Shown here in pieces: positions 46,401 to 54,945 of a stretch of DNA of 64,000 nucleotides. Origin of the DNA: Triticum aestivum. Its lineage: Eukaryota > Streptophyta > Magnoliopsida > Poales > Poaceae. Each line of letters opens with the position of its first letter. Position 1 is the stretch's first letter. Where the stretch lies: positions 708,548,336 to 708,612,335 of the forward strand of contig NC_057810.1 of assembly GCF_018294505.1 (NCBI RefSeq), in the 5' to 3' direction. A program made the translations under genes and the position numbers. The notes under the pieces were generated by a model. That model ran no database searches, was not told the DNA's origin, and saw only the letters and a list, made by a program, of their open reading frames with translations.

Positions 46401-47028
46401 TCAGAGTCGCTTTGTCCTTGCTCTTGACCACTATGTCATCCATGTAAGCTTCCACATTTCTGTGCATTTGTGGCTCAAAAGCGTCATGGACTGCCCTTGC
46501 AAATGTTGAACCAGCATTCTTCAGACCAAAAGGCATCCGTATGAAACAGTACGTGCCACATGGAGTGATGAATGCGATCTTCTCCTCATCCTCTTCTGCC
46601 ATGAAGATCTGATGATATCCTGAGTATGCATCAAGAAATGAAAGCAAATCACATCCGGCCGTGGAGTCAACAATCTGGTCAATGCGCGGCAAGGGAAATG
46701 GGTCTTTGGGACAAGCTTTATTGACATCTGTAAAGTCGATACAAAGCCTCCATTTCCCATTTGCTTTACGCACAACTACAGGATTGGCCAACCACGTAGG
46801 ATGGAGCACTCCTCTGACAAGGCCTGCTGCTTCCAACTTCTTGATTTCTTCTGCAATGAATTCTTGGTGCTCCACTGCTTGCTTCCTGACTTTCTGCTTG
46901 ATGGGCCGCGCATGAGGACTGACGGCAAGGTGGTGCTCAATTACTTTCCTGGGAACACCGGGGATGTCAGACGGTTGCCATGCAAACACGTCGACGTTCG
47001 CCCGCAGGAAAGCAACAAGCACGCTTTC
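43495..47028 (-). pseudogene. pol: Gypsy-2 reverse transcriptase, two RNase H domains and integrase
   Basis: Open from 47028 to TAG at 43530-43528, then eleven more codons to TAA at 43497-43495. In order: RT (NPVVVRKANGKWRLCIDFTD, FLDAYSGYHQI, MPFGLKNAGSTFA, active site AYMDDIVVKS near 46430-46450), an RNase H with LLLYLAATNQVVSAAL where catalytic Asp would be expected, and a second RNase H with MYFDGAFSLQGAGAGV, NNTTEYEGLLAGL, TGDSQLV and NDIADGLSKYA. A Pro/Ala/Glu-rich linker of about 110 residues follows, then integrase (GGICGHHIGARAL to CEACQFHS, WGLDILGPF, ITDNGTQFTS, NGQVERANAEVL). The late TAG replaces a codon 12 residues before the natural end. Apart from that, the catalytic domains look intact. 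Confidence 0.88.
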
Positions 47029-48117
47029 CTATTTAGGGTCAAGCGTGGCACTGATGGTGAAGGTACCACCAGTGCTGTCCTCCTTGGCGGACACCTTCTT
47101 GGTTGCTGGTGGAGCTGCCATCGTCTTCTTACACTTGTCGGTGGAGCTCGATGGTGCGTCCTCGATGGTAGCGCAGCACTCCGAAGAGGTGCGCTTGCCG
47201 GAGTGGGCATCAGAGCTCTTGCCGGACTTGGACTTCTTCTTCCTTCCAGGAGCTTCAGCGGCAAGTGGCTTGCGATCTATTGCGGCTGCTACTTCCCGGT
47301 AGATCTTGTCAGCACAGATAAGAGCATCTTTCTTGTCGCCAGGGACAGAAATGACACTTATCGGGCCAGGCATCTTTAGCACGTTGTATGCGTAGTGAGA
47401 GGCTGCCATGAACTTGGCGAGCGCTGGACGGCCGAGTATCCCGTTGTAAGGCAATGGGAAATCAGCGACATCAGAAGTGACCCTCTCAGTCCTGAAGTTC
47501 AGCTCGCTGCCAAATGTTACCTGCAGCGTGATCTTTCCCTTCGGCTTGCTCCTTCCTGGGTTGATTCCTTGGAATGTGCCAGTCTCTTCGAGCTCGCTAT
47601 CAGGGATCTGGAGTTTCTGGAGTACCGCGGAGGAGATCAGGTTCAAGCCGGCCCCGCCGTCAACTAGCATCTTTGTGACCTTGAGATCGCGGATAGTTGG
47701 TGAGACCAACATCGGCAAACACCCGACCGCAGTTATGCGATCAGGGTGGTCCTCAATATCAAAGATGATAGGCATGCTGGACCATTTTAGAGGCCTGCGT
47801 GACTCCATGGGTGGTTCTGCTGCATTGACTTCCCGCGCCCACTGCTTGAGCTGGCGGTGTGAAGTATGCAAAGAAGCACCGCCGTCAACGCACAGGACCT
47901 CCGTGGCTTTCTGGAACTCCTGCTCGTGAGCCTCATCATCCTCCATATCTTCGTCTTCATCGCTGTCTTCATCCTTGTCGCGGCCGCGAGGAGGTCTGTC
48001 TCCTTGCCGCTGCTTGGCCTTGCCGCGGCGTCCTCCTCGGCCGGGACGTTTCTTGCCAGCTCCTCCAGCACCTTCCTGGGCCTTCTCCTTGTCGCGCCGC
48101 TCGTACTCAGCCTTTTG
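47029..48117 (-). pseudogene. pol: Gypsy-2 post-knuckle linker and aspartic protease
   Basis: Same frame as Gag, read after TAG 48120-48118. A Lys/Arg- and Asp/Glu-rich linker (QKAEYERRDKEKAQEGAGG...) leads to a retropepsin-like domain with KMLVDGGAGLNLISSAVLQ (about 47630-47690; DGG at the catalytic position as in Gypsy-1) and PYNGILGRPALAKFMA. It ends TFTISATLDPK before TAG 47031-47029, after which the same frame goes straight into RT. The TAG is at the same codon as the one at 27801 in Gypsy-1. Confidence 0.82.
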
Positions 48118-49797
48118 CTATTCGACAAGCTGCTCGACCTTCTTGCAGCTCTGGAGATCATGGCCCTTGGTGCGGTGGATCTTGCAATACTGCTTGGCGG
48201 AACCGTCCTGCTTGTCGGCGACCGCCATAGCCTCCTTGTCGGAGCTTCTAGCTTTAGCTTTATTGCCGGATTGCTCAACGGCTAGGACTTGCTTGCCTTT
48301 CTTGTTCCTGTTGTTCCGCCGCCGGTTTTTCTTTGCCGGGGCAGTTTCTTCGCTGTCAGATCCTCCTGCTTGTGCATTCTCTCCGGGGATTTTCCTCCCT
48401 TCTTCAGCACATGCACACTTGTCGGCCAGGGCATAGAGCTCACTGACGTCTCTAATCTTGCACATCGCCATCTCCTCCCGCATCCTACGGTTTCGCACGT
48501 TCTGATGGAACGCGCTGATCACCGCAGTAGGGTGGATATCTGGGATGGTGCGCTGTACACGGCTGAACCTCTGAATGTACTTGCGCAGGGACTCTCCTTC
48601 CTTCTGGGCGAGCAGATGAAGGTCGCTCTCTTGGCCATGCGGCTTGTGGCTGCCTGTAAAGGCGCCGACAAACTGATGGCACAGATCAGCCCAGGAGGAT
48701 ATGGAGTTGTCCGGCAAGTGCATGAGCCAGGATCTAACATTGGGCTTGAGCACCAGTGGGAAATAGTTGGCCAGGATCTTGTCGTCTCGACCCCCGGCAG
48801 CTTGCACCGCGATGGTGTAGATGCTGAGGAACTCCGACGGATGCGTCTGGCCATCGTACTTCTCTGGTACATCTGGTTTGAAGTTCTTGGTGCTGGGCCA
48901 CTGGACTTGCCGCAGCTCACGGGTGAACGCAGGGCAACCTACCGCGTACGGCAAGTCGCCTGGTTCCCCTGGCGCATGCATGTCGACAGAGGGCCCAGCG
49001 CGCTGGTCTGATTGACGTCGCGCTTCTCTTTGGCGCTCGATGCGGGTTCGAGCGTCTTCTTGCTGTCGTTCTTGGAGAACTTGGCACTGATCACGACGAG
49101 CTCGTGGATCTGATGACGTAGTGGAGTCGCTGACGATGTTGATCCGGCGAGTCGGCGATCTTGGCCTTCGGGATGGAGAGTGCATGGTAGTTGCACCTCC
49201 ACCGGTTTCGTCGCCACCGGCTCGTGCCTGGCAGTCCTGCCGCGGCAGCGATGGGCTCGGCTGCCGTGGAGTGTCGCTGTTGGCGAAGCCGATCAGACTC
49301 TGAATGGTGGCCCTCCATTCGTCTATCTTGTCCGACGTTGGAGGGTAATCCAGGAGCAGTTGAGCTCGTGCTAGAGCTTCTCCTCGAGTGGTGGGCGGCA
49401 GTTGCGAGCGGTGCAAGGAGCGGGATATGCTCGGACTTCTATCTATGTTAGAAGGAGCAGTCCCCCGTCCGGGCGACCGTGCCTCGCTTGGGCCAGCATG
49501 TTGACGTGCATGATGGTCTTGAGCACTGCATGATCCACCAGCTCGGTCTGGGCCCAACGAGCGCATGGCACTGTGAATACCATGACGCTGTCGGTCCCGC
49601 GCCTCCTGAGATGGGCGCGGTGAGTGTCTTGACGCCGAGGTTTGTGCAGCCTTGTCCTTGGACCTGGCAGCACCGTGGACTCCCTCGTCGTCGTCCATTC
49701 TTCCGCCGGCGTCTACCCCACCACCCGTTTGCTCCGGGGGCGGTGGGTTCGACGCAGATGGATCAGCTGCCGCCGAAGCCTTCTTCTTCGGTGGCAT
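48118..49797 (-). CDS. gag: Gypsy-2 Gag
   Basis: A 559-residue open frame from ATG 49797 (MPPKKKASAAADPSASN) to TAG 48118, the first ATG-initiated long frame after the PBS. The N-terminal 300 residues are Arg/Ser/Pro-rich and disordered. The retrotransposon Gag capsid domain spans about 300-440 (KYDGQTHPSEFLSIYTIAVQ, RSWLMHLPDNSISSWADL, QKEGESLRKYIQRFSRVQ). A basic stretch (KKNRRRNNRNKKGK) and a CHHC knuckle (CKIHRTKGHDLQSC) lie at about 535-550. The stop lies 9 residues after the knuckle, and the same frame continues into the protease, so a Gag-only product and a readthrough product are both conceivable. No lesion is visible within Gag. Confidence 0.85.
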   Translation of the reverse strand: MPPKKKASAAADPSASNPPPPEQTGGGVDAGGRMDDDEGVHGAARSKDKAAQTSASRHSPRPSQEARDRQRHGIHSAMRSLGPDRAGGSCSAQDHHARQHAGPSEARSPGRGTAPSNIDRSPSISRSLHRSQLPPTTRGEALARAQLLLDYPPTSDKIDEWRATIQSLIGFANSDTPRQPSPSLPRQDCQARAGGDETGGGATTMHSPSRRPRSPTRRINIVSDSTTSSDPRARRDQCQVLQERQQEDARTRIERQREARRQSDQRAGPSVDMHAPGEPGDLPYAVGCPAFTRELRQVQWPSTKNFKPDVPEKYDGQTHPSEFLSIYTIAVQAAGGRDDKILANYFPLVLKPNVRSWLMHLPDNSISSWADLCHQFVGAFTGSHKPHGQESDLHLLAQKEGESLRKYIQRFSRVQRTIPDIHPTAVISAFHQNVRNRRMREEMAMCKIRDVSELYALADKCACAEEGRKIPGENAQAGGSDSEETAPAKKNRRRNNRNKKGKQVLAVEQSGNKAKARSSDKEAMAVADKQDGSAKQYCKIHRTKGHDLQSCKKVEQLVE

Positions 49798-49872
49798 GTC
49801 GATGAAGATGATGAAGACGATGAAGATCTAGCTCGTGTGATTGCTGGACCAGGTTCACACCACCTCGACACA

Positions 49873-49892
49873 CCCCCTACCTGGCGCGCCAA
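49873..49892 (-). promoter_or_regulatory. Primer binding site of Gypsy-2
   Basis: On the - strand TTGGCGCGCCAGGTAGGGGG begins three bases after the 5' LTR end. This motif is common as a PBS in grass Gypsy elements. Confidence 0.7.
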
Positions 49893-49895
49893 AGA

Positions 49896-50860
49896 TGTCG
49901 GGGGAAATCTGACCCACCACGGACACCTATGGGACTGGAGCCCCTTTTCGGTTCGGCAGGGGGCGGAGGCCGCACAAAGAGCAGATCGAAGCGAACACAC
50001 GAGCGATTTACCCAGCTTCGGAGCTCTCCGGAGAGATAATACTCCTACTGCTGCTTGTCTGAGTTGTATTGGGTTCTTGCTCGGGAGCGATGAATGCTAC
50101 AGTGCACTCTATCAGCTAACGAGACCGAGCGTGAGTGTTTCGAAATGTTCGACCCCCTTCTACATTGTGCATGGGCCTCCTTTTATATGCTCAAGGGGTC
50201 ACTAACAGGTGTCAACGTAGGCAAGGGTAAAAATGAGAAAGGACTTGCGGTAGGTACGGCTACTTGTACAGTGTATCATACAAAACCCTGACGGCAGGGG
50301 ACAAAGGCATTAAATGCCCGTCTACGTCGCCCCAAACAGTGCATAAAGTGACCGTCACGGGCGCCACCGCTTGCCACGATGGCTATCTTGTCAGCACCGC
50401 TTACCACCACGCACCCCTGGCTGCACAGCCTCTCGCCACGTGCGCCTGGAAGGGCCCCAGGGCGATACGTTGTTGGATGTGCTGGAGCGCGGGTATGGAG
50501 TGGTTGCTGGCCACGGCAAGCTCCTTGCCGCGGTCGTGGTCTTGTCGCGGTTGCTGTCTTGTCGCGGTTGTTATCTTGTCGCGTCCGGAAGCTTGTCGCT
50601 CTCCGGGTCTTGCCTGGACGCGCGGAGCGTCGCGGCAAGTTCCTTGGAATGCCTTGGTTGGCCTTCCCGGCAAGCTCCTCTTGCCGGGGTCTTGGTTTGC
50701 CTTGCCGGCAAGCTTCTCTTGCCGGGGTCTTGAATACTTTGTTCTTGAATGGCTTCATAGAGGATCTTGGCGGTCACCCGGCAAGCCTTGCTGCGGGGAG
50801 CTGCAACTGCCCGTGCATAAGTTCGGGATACAAGGGTACCCCTACTCTTGTACACCGACA
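49896..50860 (-). repeat. 5' LTR of Gypsy-2 (965 bp)
   Basis: Equal in length to the LTR at 37678. TATAAAAG on the - strand at 50187-50180 is the likely promoter TATA box. Confidence 0.92.
50180..50187 (-). promoter_or_regulatory. TATA box in Gypsy-2 5' LTR
   Basis: TATAAAAG on the - strand (within CATATAAAAGGAGG). The same box is at 37962-37969 in the 3' LTR. Confidence 0.65.
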
Positions 50861-52552
50861 TACGTGAATCATGCAATGCCATCCTGTTTAGCCAGTCATC
50901 GTATATGTGAATTGTATCGTGCCATATTTTTTTTCCATAATGTATTCCATTTGTCAACAATGTTTATACATTCATCTACTCTTCCTGTGCATCAGCCATT
51001 TGAGTCAGTCATGGGAAAATCTGGAGTGAAAACAAGGTCTTCTGAGCAGTCAGTGCTACCTGTCGATGCAGATTTCTTGCTGGTTACAGATAGCTCCTCG
51101 GAGGAGGATTCAGAGAGAGATTACCAGTCGTATTCCCTTCCCCCCCCCCGAGGTGCATGCTCTAACTTGGCTGGGTTATATTGCTCATATCATGCATATG
51201 GTGTCTTGCATTGCCATGCCATCTGCTTAGATTAGACATGTTTGTGTGAATGCCTCCTGTTTGCTTTCTATATCAGATATGTGAATTATGCAATGCCATG
51301 TTTTTCAGCAAGTTATCATATATGTGAATTATGCACCGCCATGGAGCCAGGCATCATATATGTGAATTATCTCATGCCATCTTTTTTTTCATTACGTATT
51401 CCATTTGTCGACAATCTGTGTATATTGAACTACTCTTCATGTGTATCAGCCATTTGAGCCGGTTATGGAAAAATCTGGAGTGAAAACAAGGTCTTCAGAG
51501 CAGGCAATGGTACCTGTTGAAGCATATATCTCGATGGTTACAGGAGCTCCTTAGAGGAGGATTCAGAGACAGATGACCAGTCCTATATCCCACCTGAGGT
51601 GTATGCTCTAAGTTGCAATGTTTATATTTCTCATATGATGCATATGGTGTCTTGCATTGCTTAGTTTAGACATCATATGCACAATATTGAATTCTATCTG
51701 CTTAGTTTAGAGATCATACATGCGAGTGTCAACTGCTTAGTATATGAATCAATTATGTCAATTATATCATGCCATCCTGTATACTTAGGCAACATGTATG
51801 TGAATTATTTTATCCCAACCTATTTTAGAAAGACATCATATAGTTTTGTCATGTCATCCTGTTTAGGTACTCATCATATGTTGAATTATGCCATTATATC
51901 CTGTTAAGTTATCCATCATATATCTGAAACTGTGTCATGCTATATTCTGTTTAGTTAGGCATCATATATGTGAAATTGTGTCATGTTGTCCTGTTTGATT
52001 AGACAACATATATGTGAATTACCACATCTGTCTATCATACAATGTCTGTACGTTCAATTTCTTTTCTGGTTTATCAGCCATTTGAATTGGAGGGGGTGAT
52101 GGCAGTATCTAAGGGAGCAAAAACCCGTTCTTCAAAAAGTCAGTGCTACCCGTCGATGCAGATAGAACCATGGCTGTACTGGCCCAAAAACTAGCCCCAC
52201 CACACATAATCGAGACTCTTCCAGATTGCACACTTACACCGTTGGGCAGAGAACCAGCTACAACCCATCTAACCGCAGCCCCAGCGGATAGTAACCCACT
52301 TATAGTTGCCAAAGCACCATGTCCACCACAGAGTACCCCCACACGAGCAGTTTGTAAAGCTACTGCAGTGCCCAAAGCACGAAGACCACCACAGCTAACC
52401 CAAACTCCATGTTTAAAGCAGAAGAGCAACTATTCTCAGGTCAGATTCTGTAGCTATGGTCCATACTCCTTTACTGTTGCATCACTGTATTTACTCATAC
52501 CAACTACTTTCGAATTTGAAGGATCCAATTGAAACTCCAATGGCGCAACTGG
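50861..52552 (+). pseudogene. Tandemly amplified exon-intron modules (type 2) of the host-element gene
   Basis: Three consecutive units each start after a ...ATCAG acceptor with CCATTTGAr and encode about 50 residues. Module 1 is 50996-51152 (PFESVMGKSGVKTRSSEQSV, then VTDSSSEEDSERDYQSY), module 2 is 51450-51598 and module 3 starts at 52078. Modules 1 and 2 end at (CCT)GAG before a GTGYATGCTC donor, and the introns after them are homologous (tcatatcatgcatatgg.., atatatgtgaattat). Module 2 has a small deletion that breaks the frame; module 3 changes frame near 52135 and continues into a Pro/Thr-rich segment to about 52439. The product looks acidic and phosphorylatable, but I recognise no domain. 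Confidence 0.5.
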
Positions 52553-52925
52553 TATGTTTTAAACCTATTTCTTTAACTGGATTGTTGTTCTAACTTCTTG
52601 CTCTATGTTGATTTCAGTTTAAGTTGTATAAACAGTTATGTTCTCATGTGATGCACATTACAAGTGCTACCAATGCTGTGTAGTTTCTCACACTTATATT
52701 CTGGCTATGCTGTTGTGTCTTAAAAATATATGAGTTGAACTGTGTCTCTATCTTGATTAGGGAACATAAACTAGAATGATATGGACAATACAGTGACCAT
52801 AGTACATAGATATATGTTTGTTTCATGCCGTTATCCTGTCCACCTTACTACTGAACTGGTTTACCAAAATGAGTTTGGTATACTACAAGCTAAACTTGTG
52901 ATGTGTCTGCTTGTTTCTCTTGTAG

Positions 52926-53363
52926 TATGCAAACAGAATATTGGAGAAGAGCACCCCACTATGCAATGGTAGAGAAAGTAATGCAGATAAGGTTCAAGAT
53001 AGTGAGACAACCCTGTTGGTATCCAAGAAAGGTGATAAAAACGATCTTGTAGACAGTGAGAAAACCCCACAGTCTTGCGTTGATGTAGTGTTCGAGTTAC
53101 TGGCCAGTACCGCTGGCACAAGCTCTTCGAACTCGCTGCCTGAATCACTTCGGCTTCTTCAGTCTCAGCTACAAGCTGAAAGGCATCTGTCAGCTGTGCT
53201 GCGGCAAGAAGCCAAAGGACTGAGGAAGTCCCTGCAGAATTCAGATGCGTACTTTCTTGTGCAACAGCAAGCGCTGGAGGATTTAAGCGCCAAACGAGAG
53301 AAAGTTAATAAGCTTGCTAAGCATCTTGCCAGCATTATGGGTACCCATGATATTGTTTCTTGA
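52926..53363 (+). CDS. Last exon of the host-element gene: coiled-coil protein C terminus
   Basis: It opens directly after a TTGTTTCTCTTGTAG acceptor (52911-52925) and reads 145 residues to TGA at 53361-53363. The first half is polar (ESNADKVQDSETTLLVSKKG). Residues about 60-140 (SLPESLRLLQSQLQAERHLS, LRQEAKGLRKSLQNSDAYFL, LEDLSAKREKVNKLAKHL) have strong heptad character, hence a coiled coil. I believe closely related sequences are abundant in Triticeae genomes, which fits a transposon-carried gene and not a single-copy gene, but this is from memory. Downstream 53364-53610 is AT-rich and 3'-UTR-like. No enzymatic motif is present. Confidence 0.55.
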   Translation, partial: YANRILEKSTPLCNGRESNADKVQDSETTLLVSKKGDKNDLVDSEKTPQSCVDVVFELLASTAGTSSSNSLPESLRLLQSQLQAERHLSAVLRQEAKGLRKSLQNSDAYFLVQQQALEDLSAKREKVNKLAKHLASIMGTHDIVS

Positions 53364-53619
53364 ACTCTTCTGAAGTGGTTTCAGTTCTGGACTTGTTTTG
53401 CTGCGGTGTTTATATGCCGCTGTGTTCCCTATATTTGCACTGGTGGTGAACTTTGATGCCCAGTGGATGTAATATGTGTAATAGCCGTGATAGCCTAGCA
53501 TAAGTTGCTTGCTTATTTATTTCCTTGTTGTCTTGTTTATTTGTTTGCTTGTAGTCAGTGCAGTTCTTTTTCCGCGGTTTGCTAGTGGCTGCAATAACTT
53601 ATTTTTTAAAACTAGGCCA

Positions 53620-54460
53620 CAATAACCATGGGCTAATATTTACTGTAGTGACAGTGGGCCTCCTACGGGCCATAGAAACAGTGGGCCTTCTACGGGCCGT
53701 AGAAACAGTAGGCCTTCTACGGGCCATAGAAACATTGGGCCTTCTACGGGCCGTAGAAACAATGGGCCTTCTACGGGCCGTATCATCAATGGGCCTTATA
53801 CGGGCCGTATGATCGATTGGCCAAACATGGGCCAATAACAGGCCGCATTATGGCCATAAACGGGCTAGAGTTGGAATCGTCCGTTCATGGGCCGACAATA
53901 ACGGGCCATCGTTAATAGGCTGTATTTGATGACGCTATGAAAACGGCCCAATGTATTAACAGACGACAAACGGGCCGACTGTAACCACGGGCTGAATTTG
54001 GCCCACAAGTAGAAAATGACAGTAACGGGCCGCAAGTAAACGAATGCTCGAAATGAGCCCAAGAATAAATGGGCTCTGAGAAGGCCGAAAGATAACATGG
54101 GATGGAAATGGCCCAACTGAATAACGGGCCCTTAATGGGTATAAAGTGATACACTATTCATTACGAGTCAGTTTCACCACGGGCCATTAATGGGTCTAAA
54201 GTGATACACTGTTCATTGCGGGCCAGTTTCACCACGGGCCGTTAATAGGCCAAGAGTTACATAGGGCCTCATATGGGCCGAAAGACGTCATGGGCCATAC
54301 ATGGGCCAGAAGTGAAAACGGGCTGGAATCATATTGGATGGCCGAGATGACGCTACTGGGCCTAATTCGGATAGGGCGTAACAGGCCTTGGGTTAGCGGG
54401 CTGTAAATGGGCTATATGCAAACATGCCGTTAACATACTTTCCATGGGCCAGCCCGTCAC
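53620..54460. repeat. GGCC-rich subterminal repeat array of CACTA-1
   Basis: About 840 bp are dense in GGGCC/GGCCC words on both strands, e.g. six near-identical 26-28 bp units 'GGGCCTTCTACGGGCCGTAGAAACA' (53655-53815), then looser units (ACGGGCCATTAATGGGTCTAAAGTGATACACT twice at about 54125-54245). The array sits just inside the transposon end at 54945. Arrays of short direct and inverted motifs inside the TIR are the binding sites of CACTA transposases. Confidence 0.7.
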
Positions 54461-54699
54461 CTTTTGACCAAGTCAAACGGGCCAGCCTTTTCACAGGAAT
54501 GGGCCTCTGTTGGGCCGTGCCACGTGTCGACGTATCATAGGCGCCTTCTGTCCAATGAGTGGATGACATCTGTCCCAACAATGAACCGACACGTGTTTCC
54601 TCTAGCCAATGATGATTTTACACGTGGAAAATCCCCATTGGTCGGGGCTGTTAACGGGTTATCGGATCCCAAACCCGACCCGAGAGCTTAATGGCGTTC

Positions 54700-54945
54700 C
54701 GTTACGGTGGATGCCACGTGTCGGTCACCCTTGACGAAAGCACTTGTGTGATGCGCGATTTATTGTCATGGAAGTGGACACTTCCGTGATGATAATTTTG
54801 GTAATGTCATGGAACACTTCTATGAAGCACAGGTATGACTATCTTGATTCTGTCATAAATTTGTCATGGATGTACATGCATGACAAAAAACGCGACCTAC
54901 TGTGACAAACACGTATCATCACGGAAGTGTATTCTTTTTGTAGTG
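54700..54945 (-). mobile_element. Right terminus of CACTA-1 (element extends leftward)
   Basis: On the - strand the end reads CACTACAAAAAGAATACACT, a canonical CACTA terminus, finishing at 54945. Just inside it, ACACTTCCGTGATGATA (54778-54794) and its exact complement (54914-54930) form a 17-bp inverted repeat that would fold the last 170 bp into a hairpin. The adjacent sequence is the interior of another CACTA transposase gene, so this is a true insertion boundary (3-bp duplication expected, TGG on the right). The opposite terminus is not in the window; the element presumably includes 50861-54945, 37066-37677 and 21385-24049, and perhaps sequence left of the Copia copies. Confidence 0.75.

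Larger units (their letters stand above)
37678..50860 (-). mobile_element. Gypsy-2: complete LTR retrotransposon on the minus strand, Tat/Retand-like, with antisense aORF
   Basis: It is 13,183 bp with two 965-bp LTRs whose ends are TGTCGG...CCGACA. Relative to gag-pol (- strand), the 5' LTR is 49896-50860 and the 3' LTR 37678-38642. Gag-pol runs 49797 to 43495 in one frame, and a spliced accessory gene runs on the + strand from 39021 to 42651. The LTRs differ at about 23 of 965 sites by hand count (2.4%, about 0.9 million years at 1.3e-8). The flanking pentamers ATCAT (37673-37677) and TACGT (50861-50865) do not match, so the target duplication is missing. The family differs from Gypsy-1. Confidence 0.92.

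Noticed and set aside
53640..53830. CRISPR-like array of regular GGCC units
   Set aside because: Units are contiguous direct repeats without unique spacers, in a plant transposon end; they are subterminal repeats.
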